Below, in pieces: positions 45,100 through 52,980 of a DNA stretch of 64,000 nt. The notes below the pieces were generated by a model. It made no database searches. It was not told the origin of the DNA and saw only the letters and a program-made list of their open reading frames with translations. The DNA is taken from positions 62,001 through 126,000 of the forward strand of contig NZ_SNTZ01000003.1 of assembly GCF_004916895.1 (NCBI RefSeq), read 5' to 3'. Numbering within the stretch: position 1 is the stretch's first letter; the number at the start of each line of letters is the position of its first letter. A program made the translations under genes and the position numbers. Source of the stretch: Flagellimonas alvinocaridis (GTDB lineage: Bacteria > Bacteroidota > Bacteroidia > Flavobacteriales > Flavobacteriaceae).

Positions 45100-47052
45100 T
45101 TATTCACCTAAAGACCATTTCAGTTCCATGTTGGAATTGGCAGGGGAAACCCTAACATATCCTTGCATTTCTTGGTGCAATGCAGAACAAAAATCAGTAC
45201 AGTAGAACGGCCATACCCCAACTTGTTTGGGCTCCCATACCGAAGTCTTGGTCTGTCCTGGCATAATCAGAAGCTCGGAGGTGTTCTGACCTAGGATAGA
45301 GAAACCGTGTGGCACATCAAAATCCTGTTCGTGGTTGGTGATGTGGAAGTACACTTTGTCACCCACTTTGATACCCTCGATATTGTCTGGCGTAAAGTGG
45401 CTTCGTATAGTGGACATATATACGTGGACCTCGTTGCCTTCGCGTACCACTTTGGAACCAGTAGGCGATGTTACGGCGTATGGGTGTTTGTTCTCATCCA
45501 ATCGATAGATTTTCTTTGATTTTGGTGCCAACAGTTCAGCTGGGCAACCAGCAGCATAGTGGGGCTCACCATGCGTTGGAAAATCATAGATGAGTTCCAT
45601 TTTCTCACCAGAAATGTCATAGATCTGTGCAGAGTGTTCCATTTCCGGTCCAGTGGGCAGATAACGGTCTTTGGTAATCTTGTTCATGGCCACTACGTAT
45701 TTGCCAAAGGGTTTTCTTGAGTTACCCCCGGGAATCATCAAGTGTCCAACAGAATAATAGGTGGGTTTTCTATCGATGACCTCCCAAGTACCCAATTTCC
45801 ATTTTACCACTTCAGAAGAGATAAAGAAGGTAGTGTAGGCGTTTCCTTTGCCGTCAAACTCGGTATGAAGGGGGCCTAGGCCACCACTTTTTACCTGTCC
45901 AGCCAATACATCCTCAAACTTAAGGATTGGAATACCGTAGGCTTCACCGTCGAATTTCTCACCTTCTATGGCCGCTATCATCTTGTCAAAAGAGTGTACG
46001 GTCAAGTCTGCAGACAGTTTACCGTTTCCAATGATGTATTGCCCAGTTGGATCTACATCACAACCGTGTGGCGATTTTGGAGTAGGTAAGAAAAATACAG
46101 CCCCGGGCACCTTTAAAGGATCAACCGTCAATACCTCTTTTTTCATGGTGGTGGTTGCCATATGGGTACTTTCATCATAAACATTATGGGCGTAGTTGGC
46201 TGGCATTTTGGTACCACCACCATTGTTTACATATTCTTCGATTTTCTTCCAGTTGACTGCGGCAATAAAATCCTTGTCGTTCTGGGATGCATTTACCTCT
46301 TGAAGCGTGTGGGCTTCTTCTGTGTTATAGGTAGTAAAGAAGAACCATCCGTGAGATTTTCCGCGACCGGGATGCGAAAGATCATAGTTGAACCCAGGCA
46401 TCAACAATTGAAACTTCAAGTCCATATGACCGTGTTCTGGGTCTACACTGATAAAGGACAGAGATCCCTTGAAATTGCTTTTGTATTCATTGATTGGCAT
46501 ATCCCTTTGTGGAATGGGAACGGAGAAACGTGTTCCTGCTACTACATACTCGGTGTTCTCGGTAATGAATGAAGAACTGTGGTTCCCGGCACTATTGGGC
46601 ACTTCGATGATTTCTTCTGTTTCAAAAGTGCTCAAACTGATACGGGCAATCCTTGGAGTATTGTTGCCATTGATGAATATCCAACGTCCATCCAGTTCTC
46701 CATTGGTCTGGGAGATATCAGGGTGGTGGGCATCGTCCCAAGGTACAAATCCATGAGATGTAGTAAGCATGGGCTTGGTCTCTTCAGAATATCCATATCC
46801 AGAAGTTGGGAATTGGGAGAACACGGGGATTTCCTTGAACATCCTTCCAGAAGGTAGTCCATAAACGGTAAGGTTACCGCTGTATCCACCAGAAAGGAAA
46901 GCATAGTATTCGTCCTGCTCACCTGGAGCAACATACACTTTTTCGGCGGCACTTGACGAGAGGGCCCCGTTTGAGTTTTGGTTTTGTTGACCACAGGAAG
47001 CCAGTACCAGGACAGCCCCCATGGACATGATCAATTTTTTATAAATTTTCAT
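45100..47052 (-). CDS. nosZ: Clade II (Sec-type) nitrous oxide reductase
   Basis: A 650-residue precursor of the copper enzyme that reduces N2O to N2. The N-terminus is a Sec lipoprotein signal (lipobox VLASC, Cys19), not a Tat signal, which marks clade II. The beta-propeller supplies CuZ histidines in DDAHHPDISQTNG, SPHGCDVDPTGQYIIGNGKL, GPLHTEFDGKGNAYTTFF and GEPHYAAGCP. The C-terminal cupredoxin domain has the CuA site: HxxD..VPHGF and VWPFYCTDFCSALHQEM with Cys618, Cys622, His626 and Met629. All ligands look intact, so the product should be active. The gene is third in the series after cytochrome c and fasciclin genes. Confidence 0.98.
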   Translation of the reverse strand: MKIYKKLIMSMGAVLVLASCGQQNQNSNGALSSSAAEKVYVAPGEQDEYYAFLSGGYSGNLTVYGLPSGRMFKEIPVFSQFPTSGYGYSEETKPMLTTSHGFVPWDDAHHPDISQTNGELDGRWIFINGNNTPRIARISLSTFETEEIIEVPNSAGNHSSSFITENTEYVVAGTRFSVPIPQRDMPINEYKSNFKGSLSFISVDPEHGHMDLKFQLLMPGFNYDLSHPGRGKSHGWFFFTTYNTEEAHTLQEVNASQNDKDFIAAVNWKKIEEYVNNGGGTKMPANYAHNVYDESTHMATTTMKKEVLTVDPLKVPGAVFFLPTPKSPHGCDVDPTGQYIIGNGKLSADLTVHSFDKMIAAIEGEKFDGEAYGIPILKFEDVLAGQVKSGGLGPLHTEFDGKGNAYTTFFISSEVVKWKLGTWEVIDRKPTYYSVGHLMIPGGNSRKPFGKYVVAMNKITKDRYLPTGPEMEHSAQIYDISGEKMELIYDFPTHGEPHYAAGCPAELLAPKSKKIYRLDENKHPYAVTSPTGSKVVREGNEVHVYMSTIRSHFTPDNIEGIKVGDKVYFHITNHEQDFDVPHGFSILGQNTSELLIMPGQTKTSVWEPKQVGVWPFYCTDFCSALHQEMQGYVRVSPANSNMELKWSLGE

Positions 47053-47085
47053 TGTGTTAGGATTTATTCGTTTTAATGGTATTGT

Positions 47086-47673
47086 TTATTCTTTTGGGGG
47101 AAGGATAACTTTGTCCACAACATGGACAATACCGTTCCCGGCAGGTACACTGGCAATTATTTTGGCACCTCCAACAAAAACATCATCACCCTTGATTTCA
47201 ACAGGGACATTTTGATCATTGGCCTGTCCCAATTTTTTGAAGTTTTTCAAAAAATCCTTTGAATAGTTGCCAGGAGTAACGTGGTACTTGAGAATATTGG
47301 CCAATGCGTCCTTGTTTTCAGGTTTCAACAAGTTTTCCACGGTACCTTCAGGTAGGGCATCAAAAGCTGTATTGGTAGGCGCAAACACCATTAACGGGCC
47401 TGCATTCACTAGGGCATTTTCAAGCTCCGCTGCCTGCACTGCGGCGACCAGCGTACTATGGTCAGGTGAACCAATGGCTATTTGCAATACGTTGGGAGTA
47501 GATCCATCGTCTTCAATAAAAGCTTGTCCCTTGTTATTTTCCAGAATGGCCTCGGTATCATTTTGGCCAGAAGCTGTTGTGTCGTTTTGGGGCCCTTGTT
47601 TGCAACTGCTGACTACCATGAGCAGCAAAAACAGCCCCATCATACTGAGTTTGATGGTTGATTTCATATGCAT
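47086..47673 (-). CDS. Fasciclin-domain lipoprotein in the nos operon
   Basis: A 195-residue lipoprotein (signal peptide with lipobox MVVSSC near Cys24). One fasciclin (FAS1) domain covers about 60-193: IAIGSPDHSTLVAAVQAAEL, GPLMVFAPTNTAFDALP and the end IIASVPAGNGIVHVVDKVIL. Its start codon shares a base with the stop of the cytochrome c gene (TAATG) and it is 33 bp before nosZ. FAS1 domains mediate protein contacts in the envelope; here it may position NosZ or its electron donor. FAS1 genes are found in other Bacteroidota nos clusters. Confidence 0.88.
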   Translation of the reverse strand: MHMKSTIKLSMMGLFLLLMVVSSCKQGPQNDTTASGQNDTEAILENNKGQAFIEDDGSTPNVLQIAIGSPDHSTLVAAVQAAELENALVNAGPLMVFAPTNTAFDALPEGTVENLLKPENKDALANILKYHVTPGNYSKDFLKNFKKLGQANDQNVPVEIKGDDVFVGGAKIIASVPAGNGIVHVVDKVILPPKE

Positions 47674-48185
47674 TATTTTAAGGTTCTAAAATATTCTAGA
47701 ATGGCACGGGCCTGATCTTCGGTCAACCCTTGGTTGGACATGGGCGAACCGTTAAATTCTTGGAGCAATTCTTTGGCCAAAGGATCTTGTTGTACCATTT
47801 CTTGGGGGTTCAAGATCATGTTCATGACCCATTCGGGAGTTCTTCGCTCCAATATTCCGTTTGGGGCGGGGCCTATGAATTTTTTATCTACCCTATGACA
47901 GGCCAGACACATTTGCTCATAAACTTCTTTGCCTTTGGCAGCCATAGTTTGGTCTATTTCAGGTGCCAGATCAACAGACTTAATGGGGCCGACACCTTTC
48001 GTGGACATGTCCACACGTTCAGAAGCTTTGACCTGATCGGTTATAGGGGTTTCAGCAGGCTGCTCTGTTGTTGTCTTTTGCCTTTGAATACTGAAACCGT
48101 CGTCTTTTTTCTCCTCTTTCTTACCGCCACAGCTTATCAAGATGAGCGTAAAGAGTAAGGTTATTCCTTTTAGTATAGTCTTCAT
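47673..48185 (-). CDS. Monoheme c-type cytochrome lipoprotein, first gene of the nos operon
   Basis: A 170-residue lipoprotein (lipobox LILISC, Cys19). After a low-complexity linker (about 22-80) comes a class I cytochrome c domain with heme site CLACH (Cys93, Cys96, His97), FIGPAPNGIL, and the axial Met in NGSPMSNQGLT. It is the likely electron donor to the CuA centre of NosZ. It heads the operon under the composite promoter at 48211-48273 and is translationally coupled to the fasciclin gene. Confidence 0.92.
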   Translation of the reverse strand: MKTILKGITLLFTLILISCGGKKEEKKDDGFSIQRQKTTTEQPAETPITDQVKASERVDMSTKGVGPIKSVDLAPEIDQTMAAKGKEVYEQMCLACHRVDKKFIGPAPNGILERRTPEWVMNMILNPQEMVQQDPLAKELLQEFNGSPMSNQGLTEDQARAILEYFRTLK

Positions 48186-48210
48186 GTGATAAATGGTTAA
48201 AATTTCGTAT

Positions 48211-48273
48211 CAAAAGTAGCATGGGTAAAACACTAAAAACATGATAATAGTCATGAAAAGGATAAAAATGTCT
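48211..48273 (-). promoter_or_regulatory. Composite promoter of the nos operon: -7 box, Crp/Fnr-like box, GGAYAA box
   Basis: Read on the - strand: TACTTTTG (48218 to 48211) is a -7 element. The palindrome ATGAC-TATT-ATCAT (48254 to 48241; + strand ATGAT-AATA-GTCAT) is centred about 41 bp above the predicted start, the class II activator position, and replaces a -33 box. The second box (+ strand GGATAAAAATGTCT, 48260-48273) lies just above it. The ATGAT-N4-GTCAT form resembles DNR/NNR sites (TTGAT-N4-GTCAA). The same layout, base for base in spacing, is found at 52250-52312. Confidence 0.75.
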
Positions 48274-48300
48274 TTTAATCTTTGTTGAATATAAAATGTC

Positions 48301-48732
48301 ATGCTCTCCAACTCCTCCAAATATGCCATCAAGGGAGTACTTTATTTAGCAGTAAACTCCAATGAGGACCGAAAGATTATGGTCAGGGACATTTTTGAAA
48401 TGATCCATGTGCCTGAAGCTTACTTGGCCAAACTGTTGCAGGAACTGTCACGACACAATATCATTTCCTCCACCAGAGGACCTAAAGGAGGGTTCTATTT
48501 GAGCGATGAAGACCGAAAACGGACTCTTATGGATATTGTTAGGGTAATTGATGGGGAAAAGCGCATAAAGTCCTGTGTTTTGGGAATCAAGGACTGTGAT
48601 ATGGATAATCCCTGTGTGTTGCATAAATTGGTGGGAGCGAACAAATCAAAATTTATAAAAGTACTCCAGAATACCACCATTTTGGATTTGGTGGAAGGAA
48701 AACAGGATATAGAAGAGTTTTTTCCCATTTGA
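48301..48732 (+). CDS. Rrf2-family iron-sulfur transcriptional regulator (second copy)
   Basis: A 143-residue regulator divergent from the nos operon. The helix-turn-helix includes VRDIFEMIHVPEAYLAKLL (about 28-46) and the wing SSTRGPKGGFYL. Cysteines 92, 99 and 105 (CVLGIKDCDMDNPC) keep the same C-x6-C-x5-C spacing as the protein at 38949-39383, so both probably carry an NO- or oxygen-labile cluster. Its start is 28 bp from the GGAYAA box shared with the nos promoter, so it is a prime candidate for binding there. It ends at a bidirectional terminator. Confidence 0.92.
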   Translation: MLSNSSKYAIKGVLYLAVNSNEDRKIMVRDIFEMIHVPEAYLAKLLQELSRHNIISSTRGPKGGFYLSDEDRKRTLMDIVRVIDGEKRIKSCVLGIKDCDMDNPCVLHKLVGANKSKFIKVLQNTTILDLVEGKQDIEEFFPI

Positions 48733-48789
48733 TTCCTTTTTTGCAACCGAACTCTTGCCGCATCTTTAATTTAGAAAATGCGGGAATTA

Positions 48790-48819
48790 AAAAGGTCATC
48801 CATTTGTGGATGACCTTTT
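48790..48819. terminator. Bidirectional terminator between rrf2 and the copper operon
   Basis: AAAAGGTCATCCA (48790-48802) pairs perfectly over 13 bp with TGGATGACCTTTT (48807-48819) around a TTTG loop. A and T tracts on the two sides let it end transcription from both the + strand rrf2 gene and the - strand lipoprotein gene that finishes at 48835. Confidence 0.88.
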
Positions 48820-48834
48820 AAAAAACAACAAGTT

Positions 48835-49689
48835 TTAAAACTCAATCTCGAAGTACAAACTGCTACTTTCGTTCTCTTCCGTAACACTTTCTCCTTTTAA
48901 GATTTCATCATTGGCATTGAGCAGCTGTAAGTTGATTTTCCAGTAACCGGTCATGGTGAGGGACAGTTTGCCTGCATAGTTACCGGCAGTGGCGTCATAG
49001 ATTAAATCCTCATTATTGGGGGAACTATGGTTGCCCATTCCTGGCATTCTGGGATCTAACTTTATGGTATAGTTTTCTATAGGTTGAAAGCTCATCATAG
49101 ATTCCATTTTGAATAGTACGGCCGATAGGTCGTTGATAGCAACTTCTGGCGTAAGTGGCATCATGGCCAAAACATAACGGGCATCATCGGCACCCATGAA
49201 TACATTGACCGTTTTTTTGCCATCAGCTGGGGCGTTGACCTCTATGGTTTCCGAGATGGTATAGGTAGTGCCCCCAAAGCTGTATTCTAGGTTCAACTCC
49301 CAATATTCGTTAGCGTTGCTGGCCATTTGAAAGACCACAAAGCCTTTATAGACGGTTTTTTCCTCTGTTGCTGAAATCTCCGATTTTGGACAGGAATGGC
49401 TCATTTGGGTCATGTGCATAACGGGATTCCAGCTAATGGTTGCATTGGGGATATATTCACCGGTTGACAAGTCCTTAATTTGGAGGTATAGCTCATTGTA
49501 ACCTGTGGTCAAAACCTCTTTTTCAGAATATAGCTCCAACATATGGCCATTGGCCTCAAAACTACTTGTCAGATTATAAGCTTCCAATGGATTTTCAGTT
49601 ACAGGCATTGGGCTTTCGTTATTATCGGAGCAAGATGTAATTCCAACAGATAATGCAATCAATATGATTAAGGATTTTATAGTTTTCAT
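48835..49689 (-). CDS. Met/His-rich lipoprotein with two YtkA-like domains (putative copper binder)
   Basis: A 284-residue lipoprotein (lipobox VGITSC, Cys20). Two beta-sandwich units of the YtkA type are recognisable, each with a Met/His cluster: PVMHMTQMSHSCPKSE near residue 90 and DPRMPGMGNHSSPNNED near residue 215. Such clusters bind Cu(I) or Cu(II) in periplasmic copper proteins. The gene is 24 bp after the TonB copper-receptor gene and is probably the last gene of that operon. It may receive copper from the receptor. The copper role is inferred from composition and position. Confidence 0.7.
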   Translation of the reverse strand: MKTIKSLIILIALSVGITSCSDNNESPMPVTENPLEAYNLTSSFEANGHMLELYSEKEVLTTGYNELYLQIKDLSTGEYIPNATISWNPVMHMTQMSHSCPKSEISATEEKTVYKGFVVFQMASNANEYWELNLEYSFGGTTYTISETIEVNAPADGKKTVNVFMGADDARYVLAMMPLTPEVAINDLSAVLFKMESMMSFQPIENYTIKLDPRMPGMGNHSSPNNEDLIYDATAGNYAGKLSLTMTGYWKINLQLLNANDEILKGESVTEENESSSLYFEIEF

Positions 49690-49713
49690 TGTTTTTGATT
49701 TTAATAATTAGGA

Positions 49714-51774
49714 TTAATTAATGGCATAGGATAAGGTCATGAAAAAGTTCCTTCCCATGCGGGGTATATTGTTCCAATCGGAATACGTTGAGTAATAGGT
49801 GTCAAATAGGTTTTCAACTCCTGCCTTCACATACAGCGTATTCCCACCAAAGGAAAAGGTCTTGCCCAAGGATAGGGATAGTAACGTATAGGCAGATGTA
49901 CGGTCCTCCCCAAAAGTGGGGCTGAAATTGGTTTGTTCCATTGCGCCGGATAAGGTCACTGATCCCGAAAAACTTCCATGGGCATAGCTCAATTGGGAAC
50001 GGTAGTCAACGGGACTGATGAAGGGCAGATTGCGACCATTGTGGTCTATGCCCCTGTGATAAGAGACCCGTCCACTCCAGTTGAGTTCAGAGGTAAACTT
50101 GTATTCCATATCCATAGAGACATTGTAAAGGTTGGCATGTTTCAAATTGGTATAGACTTTAACGCCATCGGCACCTATGGTCATTTCGTTGAGTGTTGGG
50201 TCAATTTCACCAATGATATAATCCCTGGTGTGAAAGTAATTGCCCTCTAGACCAAGCTCCAGATTATCTAATGGTAATGTAACCTTGATTCGGGTCTCCA
50301 AGGCTTTCTCATTCTTGAGATTTGGATTGCCAATGTAATCATGGTTGTCAAAACTGTTGAACAGATAAAAGCCAAATCCCTCAGAAACCGAAGGAGCACG
50401 ATCACCATAGGCAACACCACCGTTTACATGCCATTTCTTAAACTGTTTGTGATAATGCGCTGAAACACTTTTTAGTGTGCGTGTTTGCCTTTGGTCCATA
50501 TCTGGATAGAAAATCCGAAGACTGTTCAGTCCAAAATCATCCGCCACATGAAACGATTGGTAGGCCAGTCGAGTAGCTAATTTTAGGATGCCGTCGCTGA
50601 GGTTAATTTTGTCTTCCAAATAAAGACCCGTATTCAACGTCCGTACATCTGGCCAAGTAAGCATGAACATTTCCTGCTCATTGGGGTTATTGGGATACAT
50701 GGTCATTTCCGCCAAGGAACGATTGTAAAATCCATCGATTTTACCCATAAACCTATGGTTATCAAAAGAGAGCTCGGTCTGGGAATAAAACCCATAGGTG
50801 TCACTCCAACCGGGCATATCCATTCGAATGGGCACATCAGGTCTTTGGCTGTCATCCATAATATGTGTAATGGTGTTGGCATATAGCTTGGATTCCCAAT
50901 TCTCAAGGTTTCCAATAAAATTGGATTGCACCCAACTTAGTGATCCAATAAAGGCACGTGCCAAGGATACATCCATAGGCAGGGCAGGGTAGCCTACATC
51001 CCGGGCCTCGTCAAAAATAAAACTGGCTAACAGTTTTTGGTCATCGGAGACTTTGTACCCAGCATTGGCGGACAGATTGTATTTTTCATATTGGGAAAAG
51101 GCAACCTCTTCACCGCCACCAGCGGTATAGTTTTCTGCCTTCCGATAAATGATATCGGTATCCAAATAGAAATTTTCATCAGAGTAATTGAGCTCTCCCC
51201 CCACAATTTGAGAGGTGTTGTTGGTCTCGTAACCCGTTTCCACAGCAGCTGTCCAGCCCAAGGGTTTAAAGTTGCTCTTCTCCAAGCGCATATCAATGGC
51301 TCCTCCTATTACATTGCCGTGTTGGGCACCTTGTTGTCCACTTTTCACCTGGACATCCGAAAGATTGGATACGTCCACATAGGATGTTATAGGGTCCATT
51401 TTATCCGTACAGGCCCCAAAAATTCGCATACCATCAATGGTAATGGACAATCGCTCAGAGGTCATATCATTGAGCATTGGATCCCAGGCATATGCACCAC
51501 GTTTGACCATGGATATTTTCTTGGAGGATTCCAGATATTCATCCAAAGTGGATAGTGGATTTGGTTGCGATTTGTGTTCAATACTTCTTTTAAAGGATGA
51601 GATGACAATGACCTCCTTTAAATCTATTGTCAAAATTGAATCCAAGGTTTGGAACTCTATGGGTTCTTGGGCCTGGAGCTTTGACTGAAAAATTAACATT
51701 AGGCAAAGCCCAAGGACAACTAGCGGATATTTTATGCAAGCTGACCTGACCCGAAATGAATAATTCGATTTCAT
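49714..51774 (-). CDS. TonB-dependent copper receptor, NosA/OprC-like
   Basis: A 686-residue outer-membrane receptor (signal peptide up to about 35, LQAQ) without the STN or CPD-like domain of SusC proteins. The plug contains DGMRIFGACTDKMDPITSYV (about 114-133), which matches the NosA/OprC family consensus; the CxxxM pair Cys122 and Met126 corresponds to the copper-binding Cys and Met of Pseudomonas OprC. The barrel ends with FFMTLSYAIN. Further Met- and His-rich loops occur (MTMYPNNPNEQEMFML). NosA is needed for copper supply to NosZ in Pseudomonas stutzeri, and here the gene shares the nos-type promoter through the gene upstream. Confidence 0.85.
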   Translation of the reverse strand: MKSNYSFRVRSACIKYPLVVLGLCLMLIFQSKLQAQEPIEFQTLDSILTIDLKEVIVISSFKRSIEHKSQPNPLSTLDEYLESSKKISMVKRGAYAWDPMLNDMTSERLSITIDGMRIFGACTDKMDPITSYVDVSNLSDVQVKSGQQGAQHGNVIGGAIDMRLEKSNFKPLGWTAAVETGYETNNTSQIVGGELNYSDENFYLDTDIIYRKAENYTAGGGEEVAFSQYEKYNLSANAGYKVSDDQKLLASFIFDEARDVGYPALPMDVSLARAFIGSLSWVQSNFIGNLENWESKLYANTITHIMDDSQRPDVPIRMDMPGWSDTYGFYSQTELSFDNHRFMGKIDGFYNRSLAEMTMYPNNPNEQEMFMLTWPDVRTLNTGLYLEDKINLSDGILKLATRLAYQSFHVADDFGLNSLRIFYPDMDQRQTRTLKSVSAHYHKQFKKWHVNGGVAYGDRAPSVSEGFGFYLFNSFDNHDYIGNPNLKNEKALETRIKVTLPLDNLELGLEGNYFHTRDYIIGEIDPTLNEMTIGADGVKVYTNLKHANLYNVSMDMEYKFTSELNWSGRVSYHRGIDHNGRNLPFISPVDYRSQLSYAHGSFSGSVTLSGAMEQTNFSPTFGEDRTSAYTLLSLSLGKTFSFGGNTLYVKAGVENLFDTYYSTYSDWNNIPRMGRNFFMTLSYAIN

Positions 51775-51866
51775 GGTTAAAGGTTTTGAATCAATTCAAA
51801 AAAATAAAGGGCACCCAGTAGTTGGGAAAATATTGGAATTTTCCCTTAGGGGTACGTCGAATTCAT

Positions 51867-52244
51867 TCAGGCTTGCTCTGGAGGGTGGGGAATGTCTCTA
51901 ACAAAAAGTGATGTATGTAAATCTTGATAATAATAACCACTGGGGGCTATGCAAGTTTGGAATTGTAAGGACAGGTCAACGGATGGTATAGGTTGGAAGA
52001 AATCCATAGGTTGGACTTCCGTTTTTGACCGTTGATCTCCAAAGGGATTTCTATCGGAATCTTTTTGTTGTTCTTCCAATTGTTTTGCCAAGTAGCACTT
52101 ACCATTACATTGCAACTCTGGTCTATTCTTGTTTTTACAGAGCACTTCTGAGATATATTCATAGTTGGCCACGTACTCCATGATGGGCCAAAGAGGCTTG
52201 ACCAACATCGAAAAAGCGACCAAAAGAATAATAGTGTGCTTCAT
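51867..52244 (-). CDS. Small Cys-containing membrane-anchored protein heading the copper operon
   Basis: A 125-residue protein not assigned to a named family. A hydrophobic N-terminus (about 1-22) serves as signal or anchor. The core EVLCKNKNRPELQCNGKCYL (about 34-53) has three cysteines with the CNGKC element and is followed by a charged stretch (KQLEEQQKDSD) and a final His-Pro-rich tail (RDIPHPPEQA). Similar short genes stand next to TonB receptor genes in other Flavobacteriia. It is the first gene after the composite promoter at 52250-52312; the predicted transcript begins almost at its ATG. A copper-handling role is suggested by cysteines and context. Confidence 0.6.
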   Translation of the reverse strand: MKHTIILLVAFSMLVKPLWPIMEYVANYEYISEVLCKNKNRPELQCNGKCYLAKQLEEQQKDSDRNPFGDQRSKTEVQPMDFFQPIPSVDLSLQFQTCIAPSGYYYQDLHTSLFVRDIPHPPEQA

Positions 52245-52249
52245 AGGGA

Positions 52250-52312
52250 CAAAAGTAGAAAAGGCTCATGGGTGTGAACATGATAATTGTCATAAAGAGG
52301 ATAACAAAGTCT
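52250..52312 (-). promoter_or_regulatory. Composite promoter of the copper-import operon, same geometry as the nos promoter
   Basis: On the - strand TACTTTTG (52257 to 52250) is the -7 box. The + strand sequence ATGAT-AATT-GTCAT is at 52280-52293, 23 bp from the -7 box, and GGATAACAAAGTCT is at 52299-52312, a 19-bp offset. These distances equal those at 48211-48273. The ATG at 52244 is only 6 bp past the -7 box, so the message should be leaderless or almost so. Confidence 0.75.
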
Positions 52313-52352
52313 TTTTTTTGCCATATCAGGTAGAGGATTGGTATCTATGGAC

Positions 52353-52973
52353 TCAGGAAGCTTTTTTCATTCTGTTTACGGTATTCAATGCCGGTTTTGC
52401 CACTAACCTTATCAAACGTAAAAAACGTCCGTTTGCTGGATATCGCCGTTCTGGAGTTAGATTGTTGAAGGTAAGAGCCACCAATAACATGATAAAGACC
52501 CCACTGAGAACAGGGAAGATAACGTACCAATAGCCCAAACCGATAATTTTTTCAGAACCAATTACAGCAATAAGGGCAGTGGCACCACCTGGAGGATGTA
52601 AGGTCTTGCTCAACTGCATGGCTAGGATGGAAATTGAAACGGATAGGGCAGCGGCCAACCAAAGTATGTCCCCTAAAAATTGGCTAACGGTAACACCAAT
52701 AATAGCACTAATAACATGCCCTCCAATCAGGTTTCGTGGTTGGGCCAATGGACTGTGGATGGCTCCATATATTAAAACACCAGTGGCACCAAATGATCCT
52801 ATTATCAATATGTTGTCTGTTTGGTTCAGATAATGCCCCTGAATAACCCCGATACAAGCAATCCCTATGAACGAGCCCAAAAAAGACCAAAAGAGTTCTT
52901 TAGGGTTCAGGGAAGTCTCCCTATACACTATATATCTTCCAATTCGATATCCCCGTCTAAAATTGTTCCGCAT
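52353..52973 (-). CDS. HPP-family membrane protein
   Basis: A 206-residue protein with a polar, arginine-rich N-terminus (about 1-28) and about five hydrophobic segments. The family name motif is seen in LSKTLHPPGGATALIAVIG (near 143-161), and the earlier loop has GSFGATGVLIYGAIHSPLAQPRN (two parts). Some HPP proteins are linked to nitrite transport, which would fit the neighbouring nitrogen-oxide genes, but the family as a whole is poorly defined. Own promoter at 52981-53010. Confidence 0.85.
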   Translation of the reverse strand: MRNNFRRGYRIGRYIVYRETSLNPKELFWSFLGSFIGIACIGVIQGHYLNQTDNILIIGSFGATGVLIYGAIHSPLAQPRNLIGGHVISAIIGVTVSQFLGDILWLAAALSVSISILAMQLSKTLHPPGGATALIAVIGSEKIIGLGYWYVIFPVLSGVFIMLLVALTFNNLTPERRYPANGRFLRLIRLVAKPALNTVNRMKKAS

Positions 52974-52980
52974 AGATGCC

